Source of the DNA: Pseudomonas sp. efr-133-TYG-5
GTDB taxonomy: Bacteria > Pseudomonadota > Gammaproteobacteria > Pseudomonadales > Pseudomonadaceae
NCBI RefSeq assembly: GCF_030209175.1
Contig: NZ_JARVSM010000001.1
Location: forward strand, 1,612,001 to 1,676,000
Reading direction: 5' to 3'
Length of the DNA stretch: 64,000 nucleotides
In this document: positions 8,047 through 17,546 of the stretch, one piece after another
How the letters are laid out: every line of letters begins with the position of its first letter
Numbering within the stretch: position 1 is the first letter of the stretch
Made by a program: the position numbers and the translations under genes
The notes under the pieces: generated by a model
The model's input: the letters and a program-made list of their open reading frames with translations, nothing else
Told to the model about the DNA's origin: nothing
Databases searched by the model: none

Positions 8047-9120
8047 CTACAACTGCGGATCATCCACACCACTATAGATGTCGGAGTCCTTGTATACGTC
8101 GTGCACATGGCGCACCAGTACCATGATCACCGCCGCGACCGGCAGCGCCAGCAGCACCCCGGTGAAGCCGAACAACTCGCCGCCGGCGAGAATCGCGAAG
8201 ATTACCGCCACCGGATGCAGGCCGATGCGGTCGCCCACCAGCAACGGCGTCAGCACCATGCCCTCCAGTGCCTGGCCGACCATGAACACCGCAACGATCC
8301 CGATCATCGGATACAGGTCGCCGCCGAACTGGAACAGCCCGGCAACCAGTGCCGAACCAATACCGATCACGAAGCCCATGTACGGCACGATGGCCGCCAG
8401 GCCGGCGATCAGGCCAATCAACAGCCCCAGTTCGAGGCCGACGATCATCAGCCCGGCGGCGTAGATCACCCCCAGCGCCAGCATCACCAGCAACTGCCCG
8501 CGGACGAAAGCGCCCAGCACTTCATGGCATTCGCCGGCCAGTGCCACCACGCGTTCTTCGCGATCGCGTGGCAGCAGACTGCGGATCTTCGCCATCATCA
8601 CGTCCCAGTCGCGCAGCAGATAAAAGCTCACCACCGGAATCAGCACCAGATTCGCCAGCCAGCCGATCAGCGCCAGGCTCGATGCAGTGGCCTGGCTCAA
8701 CACCACGCCGACGATGTCGGTGGTCTGGCCCATGTGCTCGCTGATCGCGGCCTTGACCTTGTCGAATTTCCAGAACCCGTCCGACAGCCCCAGCTTCGAC
8801 TGCGCCCACGGCACTGCCGTGTGTTGCAGCCAGTCGAGCATCTGCGGTGCCAGCTCATACAAACGCAGCAACTGCTTGGCGAGCATCGGCACCAGCACCA
8901 GCAGCAGCGCCGTGACGATCAGGGTGAACAAGGCAAACACCGCAATCACGCCCCAGGTGCGCGACAGGCCGAGCCGCTCCAGGCGATCCACCAGCGGGTC
9001 GAACAGATAGGCGAGCAACAGCGCCACCAGGAACGGCGTGAGAATCGGGTGCAGCAACCAGACGAACGCGCAAAGCAGGACTACCCCACCGAGCCAGAAC
9101 CAACGCCGTGTATCGGCCAT
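8047..9120 (-). CDS. AI-2E family transporter (PerM-like permease)
   Basis: A 357-residue inner-membrane protein of the AI-2E/PerM family. Hydrophobic segments occur at about residues 9-45 and 60-85, with a cluster of five or more between about 150 and 335. The family's central soluble loop contains LRLYELAPQMLDWLQ and KVKAAISEHMG. The signature P-V-(V)SFYLLRDWD is near residue 170 and PYMGFVIGIG near 240. Members have been linked to autoinducer or sodium efflux, but the substrate of this one is unknown. It lies 32 bases after the DUF2066 gene and is probably cotranscribed with it. hda follows after about 207 bases. Confidence 0.88.
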   Translation of the reverse strand: MADTRRWFWLGGVVLLCAFVWLLHPILTPFLVALLLAYLFDPLVDRLERLGLSRTWGVIAVFALFTLIVTALLLVLVPMLAKQLLRLYELAPQMLDWLQHTAVPWAQSKLGLSDGFWKFDKVKAAISEHMGQTTDIVGVVLSQATASSLALIGWLANLVLIPVVSFYLLRDWDVMMAKIRSLLPRDREERVVALAGECHEVLGAFVRGQLLVMLALGVIYAAGLMIVGLELGLLIGLIAGLAAIVPYMGFVIGIGSALVAGLFQFGGDLYPMIGIVAVFMVGQALEGMVLTPLLVGDRIGLHPVAVIFAILAGGELFGFTGVLLALPVAAVIMVLVRHVHDVYKDSDIYSGVDDPQL

Positions 9121-9152
9121 GTAGCCTCCTGCTTTCTATATAAGGAAAAACG

Positions 9153-10211
9153 TTACCAGCGGAACCGCAACGACGGTGCAACCGGCGTCGGCGCTGGCGC
9201 TGCGACAGGCGCCGCCCCCGCCGTGGCCGGCTGCGGTGCCGGTACCGGCGTGGGCGCTTCGGCCGGCAGCTCCTGCAACTTCGCCAGCGACAATTGCGCG
9301 CGCAACTGATCGGCGCTGCCGTTGACCCGATAGACGATCCGGTCGCCGTCGACACTCTGCACGCGCACGCCAAACGGCTCGAGCATGCGCAGCAGCGCCG
9401 CGTAGTGCTCCAGATTCATGCCCTGCACTTCCAGGGTCTGCTGCCCCGACGCGCCGGGCTTGGCGACGAAGCGCGGCGCCAGACGCTCGGCCACCGCCAG
9501 CATCACGGCATCGGCCAGGGCGGCCTGATCGGCGCCCTGCACGCTGCCGGCCTCTTTCTGATCGCCGAGCCACAAGTGCCATTTGCCTTGCCACTGCCCA
9601 CCCTCTTCACGGGCGTGCACCGCCAGCAACGCATCGGCGTTGTAGCGTTCGGAGGCGGCGCGCAACGGTGCCGGATCGCTGCCTTCGAGCGTCGGCGCAG
9701 TGGCCACCAGTTGCTCGCTCAGATCCGCCAGAGGCAGACGCAACGGCAGGCCGCGATGCTGGGCGGCACGGCGCAACGCCGCGGCACTGGCCTGGCCGTC
9801 ACCGACCAGGCTCGAGCCTTCGGTGGAATCGTTCAGCCACCAGCCGAGGATCGACGGCCGATTGCCACCCCACAGCGCCAGCCCGGCGCGGCGCAAGGCC
9901 TGCTCGGTGGTGCCCGGATCGAAATCGACCTTGAGCACTTCCGGCGGCCCGGCGTCGAAGCCGTACTGGCTGATGATCTGCTGCGGATCCTTGCGAATCG
10001 CCGCCAGCCCGGGGTTCTGCGGGGCTTTCGGGTCGCCGGTCAGACGCAGCACCAGCGTGTCCAGTGCCGCCTGCGTGGCCCGGTCGCGCTCTTCCGGCGC
10101 CTGGCTCGTGACCGGCTGCCGCACTTGATAGAGGCCCTTGAGGTTTTCCGCGTGACTGGCCAGGCTGACCAGCGACAAACATCCCACAACCAACAATTTG
10201 CAAAAACGCAT
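9153..10211 (-). CDS. DUF2066 domain-containing exported protein
   Basis: A 352-residue protein with a cleavable signal peptide (…CLSLVSLASHA-EN). It is followed by the DUF2066 pattern LYQVRQPVTSQAPEERDRATQAAL and WWLNDS near residue 125. The last 50 residues are Pro/Ala rich (PAEAPTPVPAPQP...). The family's function is not known. In Pseudomonas and relatives the gene is regularly found between purM and perM/hda, as here. It is read away from purM and toward perM, so it is probably the first gene of a two-gene unit. The start follows GGGAATTCTCC. Confidence 0.85.
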   Translation of the reverse strand: MRFCKLLVVGCLSLVSLASHAENLKGLYQVRQPVTSQAPEERDRATQAALDTLVLRLTGDPKAPQNPGLAAIRKDPQQIISQYGFDAGPPEVLKVDFDPGTTEQALRRAGLALWGGNRPSILGWWLNDSTEGSSLVGDGQASAAALRRAAQHRGLPLRLPLADLSEQLVATAPTLEGSDPAPLRAASERYNADALLAVHAREEGGQWQGKWHLWLGDQKEAGSVQGADQAALADAVMLAVAERLAPRFVAKPGASGQQTLEVQGMNLEHYAALLRMLEPFGVRVQSVDGDRIVYRVNGSADQLRAQLSLAKLQELPAEAPTPVPAPQPATAGAAPVAAPAPTPVAPSLRFRW

Positions 10212-10596
10212 GGAGAATTCCCGTCGACAAGAGCGGCTGGAACAGGCCGCGTGAACCGGTTGAGCAAGCCTGTGACCACGGGGCGTTGCAAAACATTCAC
10301 ACGCGGGCGGTAAGTTTTTCCTTCGTCCTAACGATAGACGGTTAATCGCGACACCTTATACAGGCAGCCGCGCTGTCGGCCACCGGCGCAATTGGAAAAT
10401 TTTTCCGGCGATATGCCCCTGCCCGTCGGCGTGAGGATGGCCGCTGCCCCTCAAGCCTGATAAAATCGCGCGCCTTCGCAGACCGGCAACAGCCGGGCAC
10501 CCCGAACTTCGCGTGAGGCAATCGCCCCTGGCGAATTCGGCGTTCCCGCTGAACTCGGTCGTTACCCCTGAATCCCCTCCCCTAAAGGCCTGGATC
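10212..10596. promoter_or_regulatory. Divergent promoter region DUF2066 / purM
   Basis: A 385-base gene-free region. A plausible -10 for purM is an extended TGATAAAAT at 10458-10466. No clear -35 was seen. There are no repeats or small open frames of note. The purM leader would be about 125 bases long. Confidence 0.5.
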
Positions 10597-11655
10597 ATGA
10601 GCAAGCAACCCTCCCTGAGCTACAAGGACGCCGGTGTAGACATCGACGCCGGTGAAGCATTGGTCGAACGCATCAAGAGCGTCGCCAAGCGCACTGCGCG
10701 CCCGGAAGTCATGGGCGGCCTGGGCGGTTTCGGCGCCCTCTGCGAAATCCCGGCCGGCTACAAGCAGCCTGTGCTGGTTTCCGGCACTGACGGCGTCGGC
10801 ACCAAGCTGCGCCTGGCACTGAACCTGAACAAACACGACAGCATCGGCATCGACCTGGTCGCCATGTGCGTCAACGACCTGGTGGTGTGCGGCGCCGAGC
10901 CGCTGTTCTTCCTCGACTACTACGCTACCGGCAAGCTCAATGTCGACACCGCCGCTCAGGTTGTCACCGGCATCGGCGCCGGCTGCGAACTGTCCGGCTG
11001 CTCGCTGGTCGGTGGCGAAACCGCTGAAATGCCTGGCATGTACGAAGGCGAAGACTACGACCTGGCCGGCTTCTGCGTCGGCGTCGTGGAAAAAGCGGAA
11101 ATCATCGACGGCTCGAAAGTCGCCACCGGTGACGCCCTGATCGCCCTGCCGTCCTCCGGCCCGCACTCCAACGGCTACTCGCTGATCCGCAAGATCATCG
11201 AAGTGTCCGGCGCCGACATCGAAAACACCCAGCTCGACGGCAAGCCATTGACCGACCTGCTGATGGCCCCGACCCGCATCTACGTCAAGCCGCTGCTCAA
11301 GCTGATCAAGGACACCGGCGCGGTCAAGGCCATGGCCCACATCACCGGTGGCGGCCTGCTCGACAACATCCCGCGCGTACTGCCAAAAGGCGCGCAGGCG
11401 GTGGTTGACGTGGCCAGCTGGACTCGCCCGGCGGTCTTCGACTGGCTGCAAGAGAAAGGCAACGTCGACGAGACTGAAATGCACCGCGTGCTGAACTGCG
11501 GCGTGGGCATGGTGATCTGCGTGGCCCAGGAGCACGTCGAAGTCGCCCTGAATACCCTGCGTGACGCCGGCGAACAGCCTTGGGTCATCGGCCAGATCGC
11601 TGCCGCTGCCGAAGGCGCTGCTCAGGTCGAGCTGAAAAACCTCAAGGCTCACTGA
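10597..11655 (+). CDS. purM: Phosphoribosylformylglycinamidine cyclo-ligase (AIR synthase) PurM
   Basis: A 352-residue enzyme of purine synthesis. It closes the imidazole ring of formylglycinamidine ribotide using ATP, in the cytosol. Family motifs include [20 protein letters not shown] at the N-terminus, [50 protein letters not shown] and HITGGGL. The length is normal. The ATG at 10597 gives the standard [13 protein letters not shown] start. A longer open frame upstream lacks family sequence. It overlaps purN by one base (TGATG) and forms the purMN operon. Confidence 0.97.
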   Translation: MSKQPSLSYKDAGVDIDAGEALVERIKSVAKRTARPEVMGGLGGFGALCEIPAGYKQPVLVSGTDGVGTKLRLALNLNKHDSIGIDLVAMCVNDLVVCGAEPLFFLDYYATGKLNVDTAAQVVTGIGAGCELSGCSLVGGETAEMPGMYEGEDYDLAGFCVGVVEKAEIIDGSKVATGDALIALPSSGPHSNGYSLIRKIIEVSGADIENTQLDGKPLTDLLMAPTRIYVKPLLKLIKDTGAVKAMAHITGGGLLDNIPRVLPKGAQAVVDVASWTRPAVFDWLQEKGNVDETEMHRVLNCGVGMVICVAQEHVEVALNTLRDAGEQPWVIGQIAAAAEGAAQVELKNLKAH

Positions 11656-12305
11656 TGTCCCAGACCTGTGATGTCGTGGTGCTGTTGTCCGGCACCGGCA
11701 GTAACTTGCAGGCCCTGATCGACAGCACGCGGACCGGCGACAGCCCGGTCCGCATCGCTGCGGTGATTTCCAACCGCGCCGACGCCTACGGCCTGCAACG
11801 CGCCAGGGACGCGGGTATCGCTACCCGCTCGCTGGATCACAAGGCTTTCGAAGGTCGCGAGACCTTCGATGCCGCACTGATCGAACTGATCGACGCCTTC
11901 AACCCCGCACTCGTGGTACTCGCCGGCTTCATGCGCATCCTCAGCGCCGGCTTCGTGCGTCACTACCAGGGCCGCCTGCTCAACATCCATCCGTCGCTGC
12001 TGCCCAAGTACAAGGGGCTGCACACCCATCAGCGCGCGCTGGAGGCCGGCGACGCCGAACACGGCTGTTCCGTGCACTTCGTCACCGAGGAACTCGATGG
12101 CGGACCACTGGTCGTACAGGCAGTAATACCGGTAGAGTTGCACGATTCGCCGCAGAGTCTGGCGCAACGGGTTCACGCTCAGGAACACCTGATCTACCCG
12201 CTGGCCGTACGCTGGTTTGCCGAAGGACGGCTTACCCTCGGCGAGGAAGGTGCTTTACTGAATGGCCAGCCATTGCCGGCCAGCGGTCACTTGATTCGAA
12301 ACTAG
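11655..12305 (+). CDS. purN: Phosphoribosylglycinamide formyltransferase PurN
   Basis: A 216-residue folate-dependent GAR transformylase, the third step of purine synthesis. The N-terminal VVLLSGTGSNLQALID, VVLAGFMRIL and the formyl-transfer signature LLNIHPSLLPKYKGLHTHQRALE are all present, with catalytic Asn and His in NIHPSLLP and the Asp in ELDGGPL. The ATG overlaps the purM stop by one base, so translation is coupled. The length is normal. It is followed after 8 bases by the DUF3108 gene, which probably belongs to the same transcript. Confidence 0.96.
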   Translation: MSQTCDVVVLLSGTGSNLQALIDSTRTGDSPVRIAAVISNRADAYGLQRARDAGIATRSLDHKAFEGRETFDAALIELIDAFNPALVVLAGFMRILSAGFVRHYQGRLLNIHPSLLPKYKGLHTHQRALEAGDAEHGCSVHFVTEELDGGPLVVQAVIPVELHDSPQSLAQRVHAQEHLIYPLAVRWFAEGRLTLGEEGALLNGQPLPASGHLIRN

Positions 12306-12313
12306 GAGATATT

Positions 12314-13027
12314 ATGCGTCGCGCCCTGCTCTTCGCTTGCGCTCTGCTCGCCCTGCCCTTTGCACAGGCGGCAGACCTTCAACCGTTCTCCGCCAGCTAC
12401 ACCGCCGACTGGAAGCAGCTGCCCATGAGCGGCACCGCCGAACGCAGCCTGACCAAGGAAGCCAACGGCGTCTGGAAACTCAGCTTCAAGGCGTCGATGA
12501 TGATCGCCAGCCTGACTGAAGAAAGCACCCTGACCCTGGACAAGGACACCCTGCTGCCACAGTCCTACCACTTCGAACGCGGTGGCCTGGGCAAGGCGAA
12601 AAAGGCTGACCTGGACTTCGACTGGGCCAACAAACTGGTGACCGGCACCGATCGCGGCGACGCGGTGAAGATTCCGCTCAATCGCGGCATGGTCGACAAG
12701 TCCACCTACCAGTTGGCGCTGCAGCATGACGTGGCCGCCGGCAAGAAAAGCATGAGCTATCAGGTAGTCGATGATGGCGAAGTCGATACCTACGATTTCC
12801 GTGTGCTGGGTGCCGAGAAAGTCGACACCAAGGCGGGCAAGATCGACGCCATCAAGGTCGAGCGTGTCCGCGACCCGACACAGAGCAAGCGCATTACCGT
12901 CCTCTGGTTCGCCAAGGACTGGGATTACCTGCTGGTTCGTCTGCAACAGGTTGAAACCGACGGCAAGGAGTACAACATCATGCTCCTCGACGGCACGGTC
13001 AACGGCAAGACGGTCAAAGGCAGCTGA
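12314..13027 (+). CDS. DUF3108 domain-containing exported protein
   Basis: A 237-residue protein with a clear signal peptide (MRRALLFACALLALPFAQAA-D). The rest matches the DUF3108 pattern of beta-rich periplasmic proteins: FSASYTADWKQLPMSGTAERSL, LLPQSYHFERGGLGK and WFAKDWDYLLVRLQQVETDGKEY. The function is unknown. It lies 8 bases after purN with an AGGAGATATT ribosome binding site, in the purMN transcript. This gene order recurs in Pseudomonas. A strong terminator follows. Confidence 0.87.
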   Translation: MRRALLFACALLALPFAQAADLQPFSASYTADWKQLPMSGTAERSLTKEANGVWKLSFKASMMIASLTEESTLTLDKDTLLPQSYHFERGGLGKAKKADLDFDWANKLVTGTDRGDAVKIPLNRGMVDKSTYQLALQHDVAAGKKSMSYQVVDDGEVDTYDFRVLGAEKVDTKAGKIDAIKVERVRDPTQSKRITVLWFAKDWDYLLVRLQQVETDGKEYNIMLLDGTVNGKTVKGS

Positions 13028-13042
13028 CCCGCCGCTACACCG

Positions 13043-13071
13043 AAAGCCCCGCACATGCGGGGCTTTTTTGT
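13043..13071 (+). terminator. Terminator of the purMN-DUF3108 unit
   Basis: The stem AGCCCCGC-ACAT-GCGGGGCT is followed by TTTTTG. It is a classic intrinsic terminator, 18 bases after the DUF3108 stop. Confidence 0.92.
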
Positions 13072-13106
13072 GCCTGGCGTTTTTCCCAATGCCTGCTGGG
13101 ACAGGC

Positions 13107-14732
13107 TCAGACCGAGAACTTCGCCACCATATTGTTCAGTTCCACCGCCAGCCGCGACAGCTCCTGGCTCGCGGCACTGGTCTGATTGGCGCCGGCCGAA
13201 GTCTGCATCGCCAGGTCACGAATGTTCATCAGATTGCGGTCGACCTCCCGCGCCACGGCCGCCTGCTCTTCCGAGGCACTGGCGATCACCAGGTTGCGCT
13301 CGTTGATCAGGGTGAATGCCGAGGCGATTTCCTCCAGTGCCACGCCGGCGGCCTTGGCCAGCTCCAGGGTCGAGCGCGCACGGACGTTGCTTTGCTGCAT
13401 CGAACTGACCGCCGAATCGGTGCCCTGCTGGATGCCACCGATCATCTGCTCGATTTCCTGGGTCGATTGCTGCGTACGGTGGGCCAGCGCCCGCACCTCG
13501 TCGGCCACCACCGCAAAGCCGCGCCCGGCATCGCCGGCGCGAGCCGCTTCGATTGCCGCATTCAGGGCCAGCAGGTTGGTCTGCTCGGCAATCGAACGGA
13601 TCACATCCAGGACCTTGCTGATGCTGTAGACCTTTTGCGCCAGATCCTCGACCTGCACGGCGTTGGCGGTGACGTCGTCCGCCAGCGACTCGATGGACGA
13701 CACGGTCTGGCGCACCTGCTCGCGACCATGCTGGGCAATGCGATCCGACTCGCGCGAGGCCTCGGACGTCGCCACCGCGTTACTCGCCACCTCCTCCACC
13801 GCCGCCGTCATCTGGTTCACTGCGGTCGCCGCCTGCTCGATCTCCAGACTCTGCTGGTGCAACCCGCGCGTCGCGTCTTCGGTGACGCAACTGAGCTCCT
13901 CGGACGCCGAAGCCAACTGGCTGGACGATTCGGAAATCCGCCGGATCGTGTCGCGCAGATTGTGCTGCATGCTTTTCAGTGCATCCAGCAGCCGCGCCGG
14001 CTCATCCTTGCCGGTGACACGGATGTCGCCAGTCAGGTCGCCAGCGGCCACGACTTCGGCGACCCCCAGCGATTGCGCGAGGGGCACGACGATGCTGCGG
14101 GTCAGCCACACAGCCAGGCCGATGGTGATCAGCGCCGTGATGCCGATCATCACCCCGACCCACACCCGCGAATTGATAAACACCAGCCGCGCAGCCTCCG
14201 TCGCCAGGTTGGCGTTGTGTTTGTTCAGCTCCACCAATTCACGCAGGGTCACGGCGATGTCGTCGGCCAACGGGCTCATCTGGGCGTTGAGAATGGCCGC
14301 TGCTTCCTCCACCCGGCCCTGGGCCGACAACGCCATCACCTGCGCCTGCAACTCCAGGTACTTGTGCTCGGCAACCTTGAAGCGATCGAACAGCGCGCGC
14401 TCCTCGGGCAACACGATCAGCACGTCATAACGCTGCTGCGCCTCACTGAGCACTCCGCGCAGGTCATTGAGCTTGGCCACATTCTGCTCCAGCGCCTGCG
14501 GATCGCGGTTGAGCAGCAGGCGCATGGTCAACGCACGCAGGCGCAGCATGTCCTGGCTCATCTCGCCGACAGCCATCACGCTGGGCAGCCAGTTGTTGTC
14601 GACTTCATCGGACTGCGCACGCATGTTGGACATTTGCAGCAGGGCGAACGCCCCCAGGGCGAACACCATCAACGCCAGCAGACCGAAGCCGAGTCCGGCG
14701 CGCGGGGCAATATTGAGACTACGGATACTCAT
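13107..14732 (-). CDS. Methyl-accepting chemotaxis protein
   Basis: A 541-residue chemoreceptor. There is a first membrane helix at about 11-33, a periplasmic four-helix-bundle-type sensor domain (about 34-188), a second membrane helix at about 190-213 and a HAMP linker beginning [13 protein letters not shown]. The long cytoplasmic helical hairpin has the conserved tip [26 protein letters not shown] around residue 385. No C-terminal pentapeptide for CheR binding is present, because the protein ends NNMVAKFSV. The ligand is unknown. I chose the ATG at 14732 ([11 protein letters not shown]) because GGAAGGAACC precedes it and the extra upstream residues look non-coding. It is monocistronic. Confidence 0.92.
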   Translation of the reverse strand: MSIRSLNIAPRAGLGFGLLALMVFALGAFALLQMSNMRAQSDEVDNNWLPSVMAVGEMSQDMLRLRALTMRLLLNRDPQALEQNVAKLNDLRGVLSEAQQRYDVLIVLPEERALFDRFKVAEHKYLELQAQVMALSAQGRVEEAAAILNAQMSPLADDIAVTLRELVELNKHNANLATEAARLVFINSRVWVGVMIGITALITIGLAVWLTRSIVVPLAQSLGVAEVVAAGDLTGDIRVTGKDEPARLLDALKSMQHNLRDTIRRISESSSQLASASEELSCVTEDATRGLHQQSLEIEQAATAVNQMTAAVEEVASNAVATSEASRESDRIAQHGREQVRQTVSSIESLADDVTANAVQVEDLAQKVYSISKVLDVIRSIAEQTNLLALNAAIEAARAGDAGRGFAVVADEVRALAHRTQQSTQEIEQMIGGIQQGTDSAVSSMQQSNVRARSTLELAKAAGVALEEIASAFTLINERNLVIASASEEQAAVAREVDRNLMNIRDLAMQTSAGANQTSAASQELSRLAVELNNMVAKFSV

Positions 14733-14870
14733 TGCTCTGGTTCCTTCCAAAAGCGCTGCATCAACCCTGCAGCTGGTTGCTTTAGAAGGTATCGGCCCGG
14801 GGAAAAATTGCGTAAGACCAAAACGTGATATCAAAAGGCCTTAATACTTCGAATGCCTGGCATGAACGAT

Positions 14871-15893
14871 TCAGCGCTGGTCGCCGGACTTGAGCGCTGA
14901 TCGCGGCAGGATCGCCAGGAAGTTATCCCGCGCGACTTTGTTGGCGACCTCCTCCGGCAACGCATCGAGAAACGGCTGAAAGCTGTGCATTTCCTGACCG
15001 AGCTTGTTGAAACGCCCGACCACATCCGAGCCAAGCATAAAGCGCTGCGGGTAAAGCTCCACCAGCGCCAGCCATTCCCGGCGTGGCGTGCCCTGTTCGT
15101 CCAGCAGATACGGCGTGAGCATGCTCCACGACAGATCGATAAACAGATTCGGGTACGCCTCGAGCAGGCGCGTGAGGGTCGGCAGGAGGAAATCCAGCTG
15201 CGTCTGATGCCGATGGATCTCGGCACTTGTACCCGCGTGCGCCCAGATGAATCGCGTATGCGGATGATTGCGCAACGGCTCCTCGATTTCCTTCAGGTAC
15301 AGAGGATTTTTCTCACGCTTGGAAGTGATGTTGGAATGCAGCATCACCGGCAAGTCATTTTCCGCCGCCAGGTGATAGATACGGGTCATGGCTTCGTTAT
15401 TGGCTCGCGGCGTGTCGCCGGAGGTGAGTGCGGTGAGATCGTCATGACGGGTGAAGACCTCGCCGATGCCCTGCCACAGCCCCGGATACAGGTCGAGCAT
15501 GCGCTGGATGTGCGCGGCGGAGTTCTTGTCATTGGGATTGAAGCCCGAGAGAAAGGGATGGAAATGCGCGCGCTGCTCGGGCGTCAGTTTCTGCACCGCG
15601 TCGGCGACGATAACGTCCGTGGCGCTGTACCAGTAGGCGTCGGCGTCATCGCCGGCGTAGTAGCGCGGGCGCTTCGGCTCGTCTTCGTGCCATTTCTTGG
15701 CCACGGGAATCCCGGAAATCATCACGTGCTCGATGGCATTGTCCCTCATGGCCGTCAGCAGTTTCGGCATGCCAGCGGTTTCCTGAAAAAAATCCACGTA
15801 GTGCAAGTGCGCGTCGCTGTAGGTGTATTCCCGGGCATGGGCTGCGCCGGCAACGAACAACAGACTGGCAAGGCTTAAACGAAACAGGGACAC
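14871..15893 (-). CDS. Exported amidohydrolase-family protein
   Basis: A 340-residue protein with a signal peptide ending AAHA-RE. The mature part starts with a metal-binding HxH (SDAHLHYVDFF, His29 and His31) of the amidohydrolase superfamily. Later elements fit a metal-dependent TIM-barrel hydrolase: LPVMLHSNI, FIWAHAGTS (about residue 215) and FMLGSDVVGR. The substrate is unknown; periplasmic location is inferred from the signal. It is convergent or tandem with no obvious operon partner, since the chemoreceptor downstream is 138 bases away. Confidence 0.82.
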   Translation of the reverse strand: MSLFRLSLASLLFVAGAAHAREYTYSDAHLHYVDFFQETAGMPKLLTAMRDNAIEHVMISGIPVAKKWHEDEPKRPRYYAGDDADAYWYSATDVIVADAVQKLTPEQRAHFHPFLSGFNPNDKNSAAHIQRMLDLYPGLWQGIGEVFTRHDDLTALTSGDTPRANNEAMTRIYHLAAENDLPVMLHSNITSKREKNPLYLKEIEEPLRNHPHTRFIWAHAGTSAEIHRHQTQLDFLLPTLTRLLEAYPNLFIDLSWSMLTPYLLDEQGTPRREWLALVELYPQRFMLGSDVVGRFNKLGQEMHSFQPFLDALPEEVANKVARDNFLAILPRSALKSGDQR

Positions 15894-16046
15894 AAGTAAT
15901 CTCCGGCAAGTGCGCCTAGCCTAGACCCCGACCCGACAACAAGGGTTCACCCTGCAGGAAAGTGGAACGCGCTTCTGTGGGAATGCTCTATAACTGCAAG
16001 GTCTTGTTTGATCGACTGACTTTTTCCTACTGCTTGCGAGGTTCCC

Positions 16047-16463
16047 ATGACCGTTACCGTCAATACCGTCTCCGCCGAAGGTTTGCGTCACTCCGTACAG
16101 ATCGATGACCACGAATTGTTTGCCGACGCACCGAAAACAGTCGGCGGCGAAGGCTCGGCGCCCGAACCGCACGATTATTTCGACGCCGCCCTCGGCGCGT
16201 GCAAGGCACTGACCCTGAAGATGTACGCGAAGAAAAAGGACATCCCGCTGACCGGCGTCGGTGTGGAAGTCAAACGCGACAACAGCGAAGAGCAGAAAGG
16301 CAAGTACGCCCTGCACGTCACCCTCACGCTCAAGGGTGTGTTGACCGACGCCCAGCGTGAAGAGCTGCTGCGGGTGGCCGATCGCTGCCCGATCCACAAG
16401 CTGATGACCACCAGCGAAGTGACCATCGAAACCCACGCTCCACAAGGCTTCGACAGCCAGTAA
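16047..16463 (+). CDS. OsmC family peroxiredoxin-like protein
   Basis: A 138-residue protein of the OsmC/Ohr superfamily, which reduces organic or lipid hydroperoxides through two cysteines. The first Cys is in ALGACKALTLKMYAKKK (about residue 51) and the second in VADRCPIHKLM (about residue 115). Both are present, so the active site looks intact. The domain resembles the YhfA/OsmC branch more than Ohr. The start follows GCGAGGTTCCC. It may share a transcript with the pirin gene 61 bases downstream. Confidence 0.88.
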   Translation: MTVTVNTVSAEGLRHSVQIDDHELFADAPKTVGGEGSAPEPHDYFDAALGACKALTLKMYAKKKDIPLTGVGVEVKRDNSEEQKGKYALHVTLTLKGVLTDAQREELLRVADRCPIHKLMTTSEVTIETHAPQGFDSQ

Positions 16464-16524
16464 TCACCCTCTTGCCAGCGGCGGGTTATGCTTCTGGCAT
16501 CACCCGCCCAGCCTGGAATGCACC

Positions 16525-17388
16525 ATGGACACGCACCCCCTGATCATCCGCCCGCGCGCCGAAGACGTCGAAGGCCAGCCGATCCTGCGCCCGCTGCCGT
16601 CGGCCAAATGCCGCAGCGTCGGGCCGTTCGTGTTTTTCGACCACATGCTCGAAACGGTTTATCCGCCGGGCAAAGGCATGAATATCCGCCAGCACCCGCA
16701 CATCGGCCTGTCGACCCTCACCTATCTGTTTCAAGGCCAGATCCAGCACAAGGACAGCCTGGGCTCGGATCAGGTGGTCAACGCCGGCGACGTCAGCTGG
16801 ATGACCGCGGGCAGCGCCATCGCCCACGTCGAGCGCACGCCTGCGGCACTTTGGGATCAAGGGTTCACAATGCATGGCTTGCAGATCTGGCTCGCCTCGC
16901 CCCAGGCTCATGAGCAGGGCCCGGGCCACTACAGTCATCATCCAGCGGCGACGTTGCCGGTCAGCGAGAACCTCGGCGTGCAGATCCGGATGATTGCCGG
17001 GTCAGGCTTTTGCCTGGAATCGCCGGTGCCGGTGCTTTCTCCTACGTTGTACGCCGAAGTGAAGATGCAAACGGCGACCACCCTGCTGATCCCCACCGAG
17101 CATGAAGAACGCGCGGTGTATGTGTTGAGTGGTGATGCGCAGTTGAATGGCGAAGCGATCGAGCCGCATGCGCTGGTGGTGTTGCCGGTTGGGGAAGAGA
17201 TGAGTCTGTTTGCCGACAGCGATGTCCATGCCGTGGTATTCGGCGGCGCGCCACTGGACGGCCCGCGGCGGATCAACTGGAATTTCGTCGCCAGTGATCC
17301 GGCAGCCATCGATGAGGCGCGACGCAAGTGGGCATCCGGCGATTGGCCGACGGTGCCGGGGGAAGTCGAGCGGATCGAATTGCCTTAG
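16525..17388 (+). CDS. Pirin family protein
   Basis: A 287-residue bicupin protein of the pirin family. The N-terminal cupin shows the metal-binding pattern (FFDHMLE, HPHIGLSTLTYLFQG, HKDSLG and later DVSWMTAGSAIAHVERTP), with His residues spaced as in pirins that act as quercetinases. The C-terminal cupin (AVYVLSGDAQLNGE) is metal-free in the family. The role is unclear: quercetin dioxygenase or a regulatory partner. The ATG at 16525 follows weak GGAATGCACC. A pair of inverted REP elements follows the gene. Confidence 0.9.
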   Translation: MDTHPLIIRPRAEDVEGQPILRPLPSAKCRSVGPFVFFDHMLETVYPPGKGMNIRQHPHIGLSTLTYLFQGQIQHKDSLGSDQVVNAGDVSWMTAGSAIAHVERTPAALWDQGFTMHGLQIWLASPQAHEQGPGHYSHHPAATLPVSENLGVQIRMIAGSGFCLESPVPVLSPTLYAEVKMQTATTLLIPTEHEERAVYVLSGDAQLNGEAIEPHALVVLPVGEEMSLFADSDVHAVVFGGAPLDGPRRINWNFVASDPAAIDEARRKWASGDWPTVPGEVERIELP

Positions 17389-17410
17389 CGCTGTGTCGCC
17401 TGTCAGTCAG

Positions 17411-17504
17411 TCATCGCTGGCAAGCCAGCTCCCACAGTATTCGCGTCGTCTGCAGCATTTGAGTCCGACGAAAAAACTTGTGGGAGCTGGCTTGCCAGCG
17501 ATGA
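17411..17504. repeat. Inverted REP pair (GCTGGC..GCCAGC type)
   Basis: TCATCGCTGGCAAGCCAGCTCCCACAG-type sequence at 17411-17437 recurs inverted at 17479-17504 with about 41 bases between. This is a typical Pseudomonas bipartite REP (BIME-like) between the convergent pirin and dienelactone hydrolase-like genes. It may also act as a transcription or mRNA-stability barrier. Confidence 0.9.
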
Positions 17505-17546
17505 GGCCAGATCAGGCACCGACCGAGTCAGTGCCTGACTGCACAA

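Noticed and set aside
12771..14828. Plus-strand open frame of 685 codons over the chemoreceptor gene
   Set aside because: Antisense shadow in GC-rich DNA. The minus strand encodes a complete methyl-accepting chemotaxis protein, and the plus product is His/Gln/Arg-rich without motifs.
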